DNA of 64,000 nucleotides, from the NCBI RefSeq assembly GCF_009762775.1, contig NZ_CP046401.1, forward strand, positions 496,001 to 560,000. Reading direction: 5' to 3'. The notes below the pieces were generated by a model, which saw nothing but the letters and a program-made list of their open reading frames with translations, was not told the origin of the DNA and made no database searches. Positions 53,732-63,859 of the stretch are shown here, piece after piece. The number at the start of each line of letters is the position of its first letter. Position 1 is the first letter of the stretch. Source of the DNA: Maribellus comscasis. Its GTDB lineage: Bacteria; Bacteroidota; Bacteroidia; Bacteroidales; Prolixibacteraceae. The translations under genes were made by a program, and so were the position numbers.

Positions 53732-53985
53732 TCAATTTTTCATCCAATTAATTTCTGACAAGTCATCCATTTCTTTATTTTCTGAGGATTTGTTGAGGTG
53801 TTTTGCATTTTTTGATATAATTGGCAATCAATTTTCCCATATCCTAAATTGTCAGTTATGATAAGAATAAAATTCGGCTTATCAGTTTCAGAAAGCTGGG
53901 ATAATGATTTAATATCAGTTTTCTCGGTAACAACATTGATTTGGAAGAGAAAAAATAAAAAATTGAACGACAAAATTTTTATCAT
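53732..53985 (-). pseudogene. Sulfatase remnant, internally deleted
   Basis: The first ~55 residues form a signal peptide and the opening strand of a sulfatase (KPNFILIITDNLGYGKIDC; the usual form is PNxIxIxxDDxGYGD). The frame then loses homology, without the C-x-P-S-R site. In another frame just downstream, KEMDDLSEINWMKN ending at 53732 looks like a sulfatase C terminus. This fits a large internal deletion of a gene once ~1.5 kb long. The second metal-site Asp also reads Asn (TDN instead of TDD). Confidence 0.6.
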
Positions 53986-54013
53986 TAAAAGGTATTAGAG
54001 TCATTAGCTCAAA

Positions 54014-55792
54014 TTATCTTACCGGAATAAGGTTAATTTCCTTAAATGTAAAACCAATTTTATTTTCAGTAAAATTCTCAGGAACCAACGACAATTGATA
54101 TGTTCCCGGTTCTTCGAATTTAATTTTACCTGCCGAAGTATGAATGAGTTTCCAGTATTGGCTTCGCGGATTGTATTCCCTGCTGTCATCGGTTACAATC
54201 GTTTCTGATTGCTGACCTGCACAACTGATTTTTATTATCTGTCCGCCTTGCCAGACAGGAGAACCATGTGAGCCTGTTTCTGTTGTTACCAAATCAACCT
54301 TAAAAGTTCCGGCATTTTCAACCTTGAAATTCCATGTCAGATTGATTCCGGTATCCAACCAATTGGCACCTCCTCCGCGGGCAGTAAAATTAAGTTCAGC
54401 CGGTTGGTTCCCTTTTCTTGCTTCTCCCAAAATCCCGGATAACAATATAGTTTTATCAGCTTGTTGGCAAATTGAGGTCTCAACACTAGCCGATCCTTCA
54501 ATTTCTATAACGACAACGGAAACAACTTTATCCGGTGCCTCTTCAGGAAGATCTATTTTTAGCCGGTGGTGGTCAGTATCTGAATTGTAATATTCTTTAA
54601 AGGGCAACACTTTTTGTTGCTTATCTGATAGCAAGTACACTTTCTTTACTTTATTTTTTAGTCCTTCAAGATAAAAATCGCTTCCGGGCCAATTAAATAT
54701 ACCCAGATACAGTTTTCCCGGTTTTTGAGTGATGTTTCCCCACTTAAATTCCATTTTGTACGGACTGGCCTTTGTCCCGTAAATGCATTCACTATTTGTT
54801 TTCATCCACTTGCCCACTTTAGCCAAGATATCTACAGATGCCTGTGGGATTACTCCTTCCGCTGTAGGGCCTACATTCAGCAGGTAATTACCTCCCTTTG
54901 CTGCAATATCAAAAAGCAAGCGTGTAAGCGCTTCAGGCGATTTCCAGTTATGGTCGTTTTTCTTAAATCCCCAAGTATTATTTAACGTAGCAGGAACTTC
55001 CCAGTCGCCAGAAACCGTTTCGGCCGGAATCACATTGTCGCCGGTGGACTTATAATCAGTTTCAACGCCACCTCCCAGTCTTCCACTGATAATACATGCT
55101 GGTTGTAAACTCCGCACGAGGTTCTTCAAGCTTTGCGCCTGTTCTTCGGAAATAGTCATTGGTGTGTCAAACCATATCATTCCGACAAGGCCATAGTTGG
55201 TGAGTAATTCCGTAAGTTGTGGTTTTACTTTCTCATCCAGGTATTTCTGAAAGTCACGCTCCTTTGGAAAGTCCCAATCGTTGTCCAGTCCATTAGGTTC
55301 ATGCCAGTCTCGGGACTGGGAGTAATAAAAACATAATTTTAGCTCCTGCTTGTGGCATTCATCAGCCAGTGCTTTTATAACATCTTTACCATAAGGAGTG
55401 GCATCTACAATATTATACTTTGATGCTTCCGATTTAAACATGGCAAAGCCGTCATGATGTTTCGATGTGATGGTAATGTATTTCATGCCGGCATTTTTTG
55501 CTGTCATTACAAAATCGTGTGCATTAAACTTTACCGGATTAAATTGTTGTGCCAGTTTTTCATATTCTGCTACAGGAATCCTCGCGTTCTTCATTATCCA
55601 TTCACCTATTTGCGGATACTCTTTTCCTTCCCATTCACCGGCAGGAATAGCATATAAACCCCAGTGAATAAACATGCCAAAACGGGCATCACGCCACCAT
55701 TCCATTCGCTCATCTTGTGCGATATTTTTTTGGGCAAAAATCATTGGGGTGAAAGCGTTTAATAACGCAATGAGAATAATTATTTTTTTCAT
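54014..55792 (-). CDS. GH29 alpha-L-fucosidase
   Basis: 592 residues with a signal peptide (IIILIALLNAFTPMIFAQ). Motifs: GMFIHWGLYAIPAGEW, TITSKHHDGFAMF, GMIWFDTPMT (nucleophile Asp), GGNYLLNVGPTAEGVIP. A C-terminal jelly-roll domain (about 450-590; FTARGGGANWLDTGINLTWN, FEEPGTYQLSLVPEN) parallels that of the 51896 enzyme. Two nt downstream of another GH29 gene, so certainly co-transcribed. Confidence 0.94.
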   Translation of the reverse strand: MKKIIILIALLNAFTPMIFAQKNIAQDERMEWWRDARFGMFIHWGLYAIPAGEWEGKEYPQIGEWIMKNARIPVAEYEKLAQQFNPVKFNAHDFVMTAKNAGMKYITITSKHHDGFAMFKSEASKYNIVDATPYGKDVIKALADECHKQELKLCFYYSQSRDWHEPNGLDNDWDFPKERDFQKYLDEKVKPQLTELLTNYGLVGMIWFDTPMTISEEQAQSLKNLVRSLQPACIISGRLGGGVETDYKSTGDNVIPAETVSGDWEVPATLNNTWGFKKNDHNWKSPEALTRLLFDIAAKGGNYLLNVGPTAEGVIPQASVDILAKVGKWMKTNSECIYGTKASPYKMEFKWGNITQKPGKLYLGIFNWPGSDFYLEGLKNKVKKVYLLSDKQQKVLPFKEYYNSDTDHHRLKIDLPEEAPDKVVSVVVIEIEGSASVETSICQQADKTILLSGILGEARKGNQPAELNFTARGGGANWLDTGINLTWNFKVENAGTFKVDLVTTETGSHGSPVWQGGQIIKISCAGQQSETIVTDDSREYNPRSQYWKLIHTSAGKIKFEEPGTYQLSLVPENFTENKIGFTFKEINLIPVR

Positions 55793-55794
55793 TT

Positions 55795-56916
55795 TTAATT
55801 CTTTTTTAAGTTCGATAATGTTTCAATATCTTCAGGATGGACAGAGCCATCTGGTAAAGGTCCGATGTTTAGTAAAAGATTGTAATGATTCGTCTGCGCG
55901 TCTTTCAATAACTTCCTTACATCTTCTACTTTTAAATGATGCCCGTCAATTGCTTTATTATACCCCCAGGTTGCCCCCCCATGAAAGCCCGAAAAGTGAG
56001 GTTGCATGGTATTACAAACTTCCTTTGGTTTATTCTTGTTTTTTTCATAAACCTCCTTTGCTATCGGAAACTTATCTCCAACAGTAGCATTTCCGCTACG
56101 TTCAGGTGCCATAAAGTCTTCATCGCCATTCGCCCCCTGTTTAAATGAGATTAAAACATGAGGGGACAGTTTACGAATTAATGCATATGTTTCGTCAATT
56201 GGAAAAGCGCCTGGGTTGGCGTAAAATCCCATTATCGGATCAAACCAAATACCTGCTATTGTTGGATATTGGGTAAGGAGTTCCCGTAACTGAGCATGCA
56301 CATAATCCACATATTTACGAAAGTCTTCCGGCTTTTCATAAAGATACTCTTTCGGTCTTATTTTATAAGCCGGACGCGCATTGTTCCAGCCTGCTTCTCT
56401 TGAATAGAAATAGGGATGATGCCAATCTGCGGCGTAAGAATAATAAAGGAATAGCCCCAATCCTCCCTTTTCACAAGCTTTAGCCAACTCACCAATTAAA
56501 TCGCGATGAGCCGGAGAATCAACACTGTTATAATCCGTTTCTTTTGTTTTAAACAGGCAAAATCCTTCATGGTGTTTAGAAGTAATCGTAATATACTCCA
56601 TCCCAGCTTTTTTAGCCAGCTTAACGATAAAATCTGCGTCAAAACCCGACGCAGTAAATTTATCCTTTAGTATGACATATTCGTCCAGCGGAATTGTATC
56701 CAAAAGTTGAACCCATTCTCCCTTCCCTAACTGACTGTATAATCCGTAATGAATAAACATCCCAAATTGAGCATTCTGGAACCAGTGAAGATTGGCAGCC
56801 CGCGGATCCTTTTTGTACTCCTTTTTATAATCCTTTAAATAGGAAGGAACCTGACTATAAGAGGAAAAACTCAGAATGAGTAATGCGAAAATTAAAATGT
56901 ACTTCATCATAACCAC
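55795..56916 (-). CDS. Compact GH29 alpha-L-fucosidase
   Basis: 373 residues, essentially only signal peptide (YILIFALLILSFSSYSQ) and catalytic barrel; the usual C-terminal beta-sandwich is absent. The histidine motif reads TITSKHHEGFCLF (Glu for the usual Asp) and the nucleophile region AGIWFDPIMGF. It ends at YNLLLNIGPLPDGSVHPED. A distinct subfamily compared with its neighbours, so a different linkage is likely. Two possible Met starts (MVMMKY); the first is listed. Confidence 0.9.
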   Translation of the reverse strand: MVMMKYILIFALLILSFSSYSQVPSYLKDYKKEYKKDPRAANLHWFQNAQFGMFIHYGLYSQLGKGEWVQLLDTIPLDEYVILKDKFTASGFDADFIVKLAKKAGMEYITITSKHHEGFCLFKTKETDYNSVDSPAHRDLIGELAKACEKGGLGLFLYYSYAADWHHPYFYSREAGWNNARPAYKIRPKEYLYEKPEDFRKYVDYVHAQLRELLTQYPTIAGIWFDPIMGFYANPGAFPIDETYALIRKLSPHVLISFKQGANGDEDFMAPERSGNATVGDKFPIAKEVYEKNKNKPKEVCNTMQPHFSGFHGGATWGYNKAIDGHHLKVEDVRKLLKDAQTNHYNLLLNIGPLPDGSVHPEDIETLSNLKKN

Positions 56917-57012
56917 TATTTTTATTTATTTTAATTGTATTTATAATACTTAATATCAATATTAGAAGGGTAACATTCCTGGTTTTAAAAACTACGTCTA
57001 TTAAAAGAGATA

Positions 57013-58560
57013 TTAAGGCGTATTATGATATCTTACATATTCCTTTTCAAATGAATCCAGTTTTTCCCTCATTTCCCTTACTATATCTTCATATTCTGGC
57101 AGATGAACAAGATTGTTGGCTTCCAGTGTATCCTTATTAATTTCAAATAACTCCTCTATCTCTGGGTGGCATTCCGGGTACCGGATGTATTTAAAATTCT
57201 TTGTCCGCACATATTTGGAACGAATCGATTGGTAGTTATCTGGATTTTTGACTTCAGAAATTACAGGTTGATTGTTATCAAAATTATTTTCACCATAAAC
57301 AGCATCATTAATTTCTTCCTTCTCGTTCCAAACAATAGGCATAATACTTTCGCCAGGCATACTTTCGGGTTTGGCAACATCGGCAAGGCTCAAAATAGTA
57401 GGAGCAATATCAATAATAGAAACCAAGCCTTGTTCCGTTATTCCTTTTTTTTCTTTCATATAGCGTGGATCATACACAATCAACGGTGCTTTGGCTGATT
57501 CATCGTACAAAATAGCTTTCCCCATCAATTGCCTCGAACCACAAAAGAAACCGTTGTCAGATGTAAAAATGATAACAGTTTTTCCGGCTATTCCTAGATC
57601 ATCCACTTTCTGACGTATTTGTCCTACCACATTGTCAAGGCCTGTAATTAATGAATAATAATTTTTGATGAACATTTCGTAAGTGCTGTCAATCTCTATG
57701 TGCCAGTCGGGCCGGTTCATCCTGCCAAAATACCAATCTGCATTCCTGCTTTTTAGCTGCACAACTTTGGGCAACTCGTAATAATATTCTGGCGAATCAT
57801 TGTTCATACGCGGAATTTTCTCCTTGTCATATAGCTTACGAAACTGTTCCTGTGGATCGAAGGGTGCATGCGGGGCTTTAAAACTTACGGAAAGGCAAAA
57901 GGGTTTATTTTCCTTGTTTGCTTTTTCAATAAATTCGATGGCCTGATGCCCCATAAATTCATTTAGGTGGTCCGAATGCCATATATTTTCATAACCGTTA
58001 AAAGTGCCTCCTTTACCGAGGCGATAACTCCCTTGTCCTGGGAATCCATTCCAAACATCAAAATGTTTTTTTGGCATGTATTCTTGTTTGTTTTCGTATC
58101 CCTTATCCACTAACTTTTCAGGACCTTCAGAAACAGCAAAACCGAATTTACCGATAAAACCGGTGTAATATCCTGAATTCCTGAGCAATACCGGATAGGA
58201 TGTTTCAAACTCTTCTTTCGTGATTACATAATTGGTTGGTCTGTCAAAACCTGAACCATGCGTTCCCAGGTATTTACCCGTCATTATCGAGGTGCGGCTG
58301 GGCATACAAATGGGGGCCACGTGGTAGGCATTTAAAAACATTACCGACTGCCCGGCCAGTTCGTCTATGTTAGGAGTAATAACATGACTATTACCCATAC
58401 ACCCCAGCGCTGTACTTCTAAGGTCGTCGGCCAATAAAAAGATAATATTGGGCTTTTCAGATAATTTTTTTTTATCTATGCCTGATTTTACATCGACATG
58501 ACAACCGTTGATAATATTGAGTAAAATTAGCAGAGCAACAGTTAAAATCTTGAACTTCAT
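57013..58560 (-). CDS. Sulfatase (formylglycine type) lipoprotein
   Basis: 515 residues; lipoprotein signal with lipobox INGC (Cys20). The alkaline-phosphatase-like core has metal-site Asp45/Asp46 (FLLADDLR), the C-x-P-S-R site at Cys85 (PICMPSRTSIMTGKY) to be converted to formylglycine, and VIIFTSDNGFFCG near residue 330. It removes sulfate esters from the glycan in the periplasm. The maturase must be encoded elsewhere; none is in the window. Confidence 0.94.
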   Translation of the reverse strand: MKFKILTVALLILLNIINGCHVDVKSGIDKKKLSEKPNIIFLLADDLRSTALGCMGNSHVITPNIDELAGQSVMFLNAYHVAPICMPSRTSIMTGKYLGTHGSGFDRPTNYVITKEEFETSYPVLLRNSGYYTGFIGKFGFAVSEGPEKLVDKGYENKQEYMPKKHFDVWNGFPGQGSYRLGKGGTFNGYENIWHSDHLNEFMGHQAIEFIEKANKENKPFCLSVSFKAPHAPFDPQEQFRKLYDKEKIPRMNNDSPEYYYELPKVVQLKSRNADWYFGRMNRPDWHIEIDSTYEMFIKNYYSLITGLDNVVGQIRQKVDDLGIAGKTVIIFTSDNGFFCGSRQLMGKAILYDESAKAPLIVYDPRYMKEKKGITEQGLVSIIDIAPTILSLADVAKPESMPGESIMPIVWNEKEEINDAVYGENNFDNNQPVISEVKNPDNYQSIRSKYVRTKNFKYIRYPECHPEIEELFEINKDTLEANNLVHLPEYEDIVREMREKLDSFEKEYVRYHNTP

Positions 58561-58658
58561 TTTACAAAGTTTATAAATTGTTATAACCAGATGAATTTAA
58601 TTTGATAAATTATACTTTACAATCATTTTTTCCTGATTTGCAATTAATAAGGCTCCCA

Positions 58659-60467
58659 TTAATCTATTTTTTCAATATAAACATAATAAGCAGGATAAAT
58701 ATGATTTTCAGCGTCGTAGAGTCTTGTTTCCATGTCGTATTTTCCTTTCTGCATGTACACCGTAAAGGTTTCTTCTTTGTCACCCTGCATTATTTTTTTC
58801 ATTAATCCCTCGTAATCTCCAAGATATAATACAGCTTTTTGCATATTCACATTATTACTGGGTGGCATCGGATCATTAACTTCAAGTGTAGGTTTTATAC
58901 CGGGAAACACCTCGTTAAATGCCAGTCCGCTTGCTCTGGGGTAGCGGCATAAACTTATTTTATATGTTCCTGCAGTAGTAAAATCAATTTTGAAAACGCC
59001 GGAGCCCGGGGCCGCCTCAAGTGCACCGTACTGATGCCATATATGACCCCAAAAGCCGGTATGCAGATCATGTGCACTAATTCGTGTCGGATTTTCATAA
59101 GGAGTACCGACCTGAATATATGCATATTTTTCATTAACGCCTTCATCAATTATTGACTGCCACCATTTTTCATAGGTTACGCGCAAAAGTTTTACCTTAT
59201 CCGGATAATCAGTGGCCAGATCTTTGGTTTGTTTCGGATCTGTTTTGATATTATAAAGTTCCTTTCCATTTACCAAACGCCATGTATTATCCATAACCGA
59301 AGATTTCCGCCATTCAACTAGGTTTTGTTCACGTTGAGAATCTGTAACAATACTTCGCTCGTTCCAGTTGTCATTATCTCCTTTCAGCAACGGCGTCAAA
59401 CTTGTACCGTCCAAAGCTTTAAAAGGAACAAATTTAAGTCCGCACAAATCGACAAGTGTTGGAAAAACGTCGATATGTGCAGTGAGTTGATTTACATCAC
59501 GCTTCCCATTAATATCTGATTCCGGCCAGCGGATGAAAAATGGCACCCTATGCCCTCCATCGTACTCACTGTTTTTTTTGCCCCGCATATTTCCATCGTA
59601 ACCGAAAGCTTTTCCGTCTTGATACTGAATTCCCGTTGCAGTACCATTATCGGTCATGAAAATTACTATGGTATTATCTTTTAATCGCAATCTTTCAAGC
59701 TCGTTCTCAAGTAATTTAAAATTATCATCTATATTAGTTATCATTCCATAGAATCTTTTTTGCGATTCAGAAATTGATTGCTCATCTTTATAAATATTAT
59801 AGTATTTTTCAGGAACAAAAAGAGGTCCGTGAGGAGCATTGGTGGCGAGGTATACAAAAAACGACTCGTCTTTATGTTTTTCGATAAAATTCAGAGCATT
59901 ACTGAAAAACACATCCGTACAATACCCTTTGTATTGCTCCGGAACACTGTTATGCCAGTAAGTATCATCGAAATAATCGTTTCCCCAGTAATCAGGGCCC
60001 TGCGTGATTCCCCCACCCCCGATTCGTACTACTTCTTGAAAACCTCGGTCTTCGGGTCGGAATGGGTAATTGTCTCCGAGATGCCACTTGCCAAACATGG
60101 CTGTTTTGTAACCGTTCTGTGCAAAAACCTGAGCAATTGTGGTTTCATCTTTAAACAACTGAGAGCGTCCAGCAATGGTATGAAAACAATTTAAACGATC
60201 GGTGTACCTACCAGTCATCAGTGCCGAACGAGTGGGGGCACAGGTTGGTGACACATGAAAGTTTGAGAGGTGCACTGATTCGTTATAAAATCTGTCCAAA
60301 GCGGGGGTTTGGATAACCTTGTTTCCTAAACAATTTAAATCGCCATAACCCTGGTCGTCAGTAATCACAATGATGACGTTGGGTTGCTTATTCTGGCTAA
60401 ATACAGGAAAAGTGATCATATAAACCAAAGCCAGCAATACTAACTTAACAAAACTAAATCTTTTCAT
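58659..60467 (-). CDS. Sulfatase with C-terminal beta domain
   Basis: 602 residues with signal peptide (VLLALVYMITFPVFSQ). Asp37/Asp38 in VITDDQGYGD, and the modification site is C76-A-P-T-R80 (Thr at the usual Ser position, a tolerated variant). KWHLGDNYPF and IVIFMTDNGT complete the metal site. Residues about 470-602 add a beta-rich domain (SGVFKIDFTTAGTYKISLCR, FTVYMQKGKYDMETRLYDAE), perhaps carbohydrate binding, unusual for simple S1 sulfatases. Confidence 0.92.
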   Translation of the reverse strand: MKRFSFVKLVLLALVYMITFPVFSQNKQPNVIIVITDDQGYGDLNCLGNKVIQTPALDRFYNESVHLSNFHVSPTCAPTRSALMTGRYTDRLNCFHTIAGRSQLFKDETTIAQVFAQNGYKTAMFGKWHLGDNYPFRPEDRGFQEVVRIGGGGITQGPDYWGNDYFDDTYWHNSVPEQYKGYCTDVFFSNALNFIEKHKDESFFVYLATNAPHGPLFVPEKYYNIYKDEQSISESQKRFYGMITNIDDNFKLLENELERLRLKDNTIVIFMTDNGTATGIQYQDGKAFGYDGNMRGKKNSEYDGGHRVPFFIRWPESDINGKRDVNQLTAHIDVFPTLVDLCGLKFVPFKALDGTSLTPLLKGDNDNWNERSIVTDSQREQNLVEWRKSSVMDNTWRLVNGKELYNIKTDPKQTKDLATDYPDKVKLLRVTYEKWWQSIIDEGVNEKYAYIQVGTPYENPTRISAHDLHTGFWGHIWHQYGALEAAPGSGVFKIDFTTAGTYKISLCRYPRASGLAFNEVFPGIKPTLEVNDPMPPSNNVNMQKAVLYLGDYEGLMKKIMQGDKEETFTVYMQKGKYDMETRLYDAENHIYPAYYVYIEKID

Positions 60468-60671
60468 TTTAATGGTATATTGTTAAAGTTTATCGTTAAT
60501 TCCATATTTATAGATTATGTTATTTTTATCCACTCCTTAAAAAGCTTTAAAGGGGACTTTATCCTTCCTCCTGAAGAGGTTTTCAGAATCAATCAAAAAT
60601 CGTATAAAACGAGAATATCATTTTAATATTTTGTATTTTTCAGACATTCAATTTTTGAGCAATTTCCATAA

Positions 60672-62138
60672 TCATAAGCTTATTTCAATCACATATCCAT
60701 ATTTATTTGGACGTTCCCTTGGTAATTTTATTTTCAATCCTTTATCCGTCTGTTCCCAACTTAATGAAGATTGACTACCCAGCATTTTCGCTGATTTGAT
60801 ATTTCCTACCAAATTAATGCTCATACATTTAATCAGTGCCTCCGACTCCGGGTATTTAATTGCTATAGCATAAACTTTTCCATTTTTTTCAGTGAACCAA
60901 AAATCTTCAGGTGCAAAATTGTTTTTAAATCCCTGTTTTTTACGGTCACCTGTTCCTTTCATTTGTATTTGCGTAGACCCTTCTTTAGTTATCTTCCATT
61001 TCCGCGTACCATAGACAGCCTCGCCATTTATTTTTAACCATTTACCCACTTCCAGGAGATTGTACACACTTTGATCGGGGACAACACCTTCGCTGGTAGG
61101 TCCAATATTTAGCATGTAGTTCCCACCTCTTGATACAATTTCAAGAAGCCAGTACAATATCTCATCCGGAGTTTTCCAATCGTTGTCATACGACTTATAT
61201 CCCCATGAGTTATTATGGGTTCCTACTGTTTCCCATGGTTTGGTAATTTTATCTCTGTCATCTGGAATAACATTGTCACCTGGTATAAAATAATCGCCGA
61301 ATCCATTTCCGATGCGTTCGGTAATAATGATTTGGGGCTGTAGGTCGTATACAATTTTATAAAAAGTAAAACTTTGTTCGGGTTTCATACGCCAGGGCAT
61401 ATCGTACCAAAGCATTTTCATTCCGGGATAATTTTGCATTAGCTCTTTGACCTGCGGAAATGCTTTTTTTTGTAAATAATCATCAAACGTATTAGGTGAG
61501 GGATCCCAGGTATTTGCACCAAATGTTTTTTCATGATCGCTGGCGTCGGGATTTCTCATTGCAAATTCAACCGATTGCGCATCTGAGCCATCCATCCAAT
61601 CGATATTATGGGAGTAATATATACCAAATGCAATACCCTGTTTGTTGCAGGCATTCTGCAGTTCACTGATAATATCCCTTTTAAAAGGTGTGTTCATCAC
61701 ATCAAAGTCGCTTACTTTCGAGTCATACAGAGCAAAACCATCATGGTGCTTGGAAGTAATAACCAAGTATTTCATTCCTGCTTCTTTCGCAAGAAAGGCA
61801 ATAGAATCGGCATTGAATTTCACTGGATTGAATTCATTAGCAAGCTTTTTATATTCATTTCTGGAGACTTGAGCCGCATGCATAATCCATTCTGCTACAA
61901 AAGGAGGACGCATCTCCTCCATCTTTTTACCTTTCCATATCCCTCCTTGTAGAGAATATAAGCCCCAATGAATAAACATGCCGTACTTGGAATCTTTGAA
62001 CCAATCAATAGTAGGTTTCTTGGAGGCATTCATTTTTTCCCACTCCTTTGTATGTATTTTAGGGAATTCTTCTGTTTTTTGTGCAACGGCTATTTGCACT
62101 ATCAAAAGCATTAACAGAGCCTTCAATATTGTCTTCAT
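60672..62138 (-). CDS. GH29 alpha-L-fucosidase
   Basis: 488 residues with signal peptide (ILKALLMLLIVQIAVAQ). Motifs: GMFIHWGLYSLQGGIWKG, VITSKHHDGFALY, MKMLWYDMPW (nucleophile Asp), GGNYMLNIGPTSEGVVPD. A short C-terminal beta-sandwich ends the protein. First enzyme gene after SusD, separated by 266 nt that contain a 17-bp inverted repeat. Confidence 0.94.
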   Translation of the reverse strand: MKTILKALLMLLIVQIAVAQKTEEFPKIHTKEWEKMNASKKPTIDWFKDSKYGMFIHWGLYSLQGGIWKGKKMEEMRPPFVAEWIMHAAQVSRNEYKKLANEFNPVKFNADSIAFLAKEAGMKYLVITSKHHDGFALYDSKVSDFDVMNTPFKRDIISELQNACNKQGIAFGIYYSHNIDWMDGSDAQSVEFAMRNPDASDHEKTFGANTWDPSPNTFDDYLQKKAFPQVKELMQNYPGMKMLWYDMPWRMKPEQSFTFYKIVYDLQPQIIITERIGNGFGDYFIPGDNVIPDDRDKITKPWETVGTHNNSWGYKSYDNDWKTPDEILYWLLEIVSRGGNYMLNIGPTSEGVVPDQSVYNLLEVGKWLKINGEAVYGTRKWKITKEGSTQIQMKGTGDRKKQGFKNNFAPEDFWFTEKNGKVYAIAIKYPESEALIKCMSINLVGNIKSAKMLGSQSSLSWEQTDKGLKIKLPRERPNKYGYVIEISL

Positions 62139-62285
62139 TATGCTAATTTAATCTTATACTATTTCTTTGTTTACCTTGTTTCTTTATGAATTTTGGCACA
62201 CAGTTTTCATTATTATACTGGTAATAAGATCTGTGTTTTGAAATCAATTTGAAAATAGATATGCTAACAAGCGGTTAAAAAATTA

Positions 62286-62387
62286 AAAGATGGCGGAGTT
62301 TAATAACAAAATCAGATGTGCACAGAAAGAAGTTATACATAAACAAAAATCTGGTATTCAAATAGTAATATAAACTCCGCCATCTTT
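62286..62387 (-). promoter_or_regulatory. Long-loop 17-bp inverted repeat after susD
   Basis: AAAGATGGCGGAGTTTA (62286-62302) and TAAACTCCGCCATCTTT (62371-62387) are perfect inverted copies with a 68-nt loop, lying 18 nt after the susD stop and 148 nt before the first GH29 gene. It may be an attenuator or a stabilising hairpin that lets susCD be expressed above the enzymes, or the ends of a 102-bp miniature element. Confidence 0.55.
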
Positions 62388-62404
62388 GGTAAATTATTAA
62401 AAAA

Positions 62405-63847
62405 CTAATATCCAGGATTTTGTTCTAACATTGAGTTTCTTTCGATTTCATTTTGCGGAATAGGAAACACATAATGTATAGAAGGTTCAAAACCATAAAC
62501 GCTTAAAACAGCTGTTGCTTCTCCTGTTCGACGAAGATCATTCAAGCGCTGTCCTTCCATTGCAAACTCAATTTGTCTTTCATGATATATGGTATAAAGA
62601 GTAAGTTCGCTCTCCTCTAATTCAGGTATTCCAGCTCTTTTTCGTACTTGATTTATTCCCCACAAGGCTTCATCCTTCTTCCCAAGTTGCATTTCTGCCT
62701 CAGCATAATTCAACAGTATTTCAGCGTAACGCATCAAATGTTGATTCAGCGGAGAACCTTTGGCTACAACCCCCTGAATGATTTCACCACTTGGTGCATC
62801 TTCATTTGACAACATATATTTTGCCACATTGAGTCCGGTTTCTGACCAGAGTGGATTATATTCAATTCCAAAGAATGGATCACCTTCCATAAAAACGGTG
62901 GTTTTACGCCTTATGGTATCGTCGGGTTCATAAAGGGAAACGAACTCTGGTCTAATAATCAGTTCGCCCCCCCCGTGAGCTGTTTGCGGATTACCCCTTG
63001 GACTGAAACTCCAGCAATACATCGAAAAATTCTGTTCCGGTGTCCTACTTTGTGCAAATTGCACCTCAAATAACGATTCATTGTTATTTTCATTTGCCAA
63101 AGAAAAGACTGAATTGTAATCATTTATTAACTCATATTCGTCCGAGTCAATAACTTTTTTTGCCTTTTCTGCAGCCTTTGACCAATCGTTAAGATACAAA
63201 TATACACGAGAGAGATATCCCGATGCTGCTCCGGCGGTTGCTCTTCCGAGATCACTTGTTCCTCTCAGTGCAGATACTGACGGAAGGCTTTGTTCCGCGA
63301 AAACCAAATCTTCAGTAATTTGTCCATAAACCTGGTCAGAAGTTGTCCTCGGTACCTCCAACTCATCAGGATTTTGAGGCGCAAGTATCAAAGGTACATC
63401 GCCAAAATTTGAAACCAAGGTATGATAATATATCGCCCTCAAAAATCTTGCTTCTGCGGTAAGACTCGCTTTTGTGTTGTCATCCATAGGGACGTCTGTT
63501 ATTTTTGTAATAACAATATTAGCCAAATTAATTCCCTGATAACAATTTGACCATAAACGATTAAATAATCCATCCGTTGGATAAAATATCCAGTCGGATA
63601 TACCACTTCCGGTTGGGTTGGTTCCAATGTCAGTCGACATATCCCAAAGACGATTGTCATCGGTGTCAAAAATGTCTCTTAAAGGCGCATATGCGGCATT
63701 TACAGCCAAACGCATGTCATTTTCCGTTTTGTAAAAGCTCTCTTTGGCTATCTGATCTTCTGGCAACTCATTAAGAAAGGATTGACTGCAACCAAAAGCA
63801 ATGAAAATTACCAGTGAACTTAATAAGAATATACCTGTATTTTTCAT
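62405..63847 (-). CDS. SusD/RagB-family glycan-binding lipoprotein
   Basis: Outer-membrane surface lipoprotein of 480 residues; lipobox IAFGC (Cys20). N-terminal FLNELPEDQIAKESFYKTEN, tetratricopeptide-like helices (LTAEARFLRAIYYHTLVSNF) and the C-terminal LMRYAEILLNYAEAEMQLGK, ending in RNSMLEQNPGY, are typical. It binds the oligosaccharide and caps the SusC channel encoded just upstream. Confidence 0.95.
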   Translation of the reverse strand: MKNTGIFLLSSLVIFIAFGCSQSFLNELPEDQIAKESFYKTENDMRLAVNAAYAPLRDIFDTDDNRLWDMSTDIGTNPTGSGISDWIFYPTDGLFNRLWSNCYQGINLANIVITKITDVPMDDNTKASLTAEARFLRAIYYHTLVSNFGDVPLILAPQNPDELEVPRTTSDQVYGQITEDLVFAEQSLPSVSALRGTSDLGRATAGAASGYLSRVYLYLNDWSKAAEKAKKVIDSDEYELINDYNSVFSLANENNNESLFEVQFAQSRTPEQNFSMYCWSFSPRGNPQTAHGGGELIIRPEFVSLYEPDDTIRRKTTVFMEGDPFFGIEYNPLWSETGLNVAKYMLSNEDAPSGEIIQGVVAKGSPLNQHLMRYAEILLNYAEAEMQLGKKDEALWGINQVRKRAGIPELEESELTLYTIYHERQIEFAMEGQRLNDLRRTGEATAVLSVYGFEPSIHYVFPIPQNEIERNSMLEQNPGY

Positions 63848-63859
63848 GATTTCTGTTTT

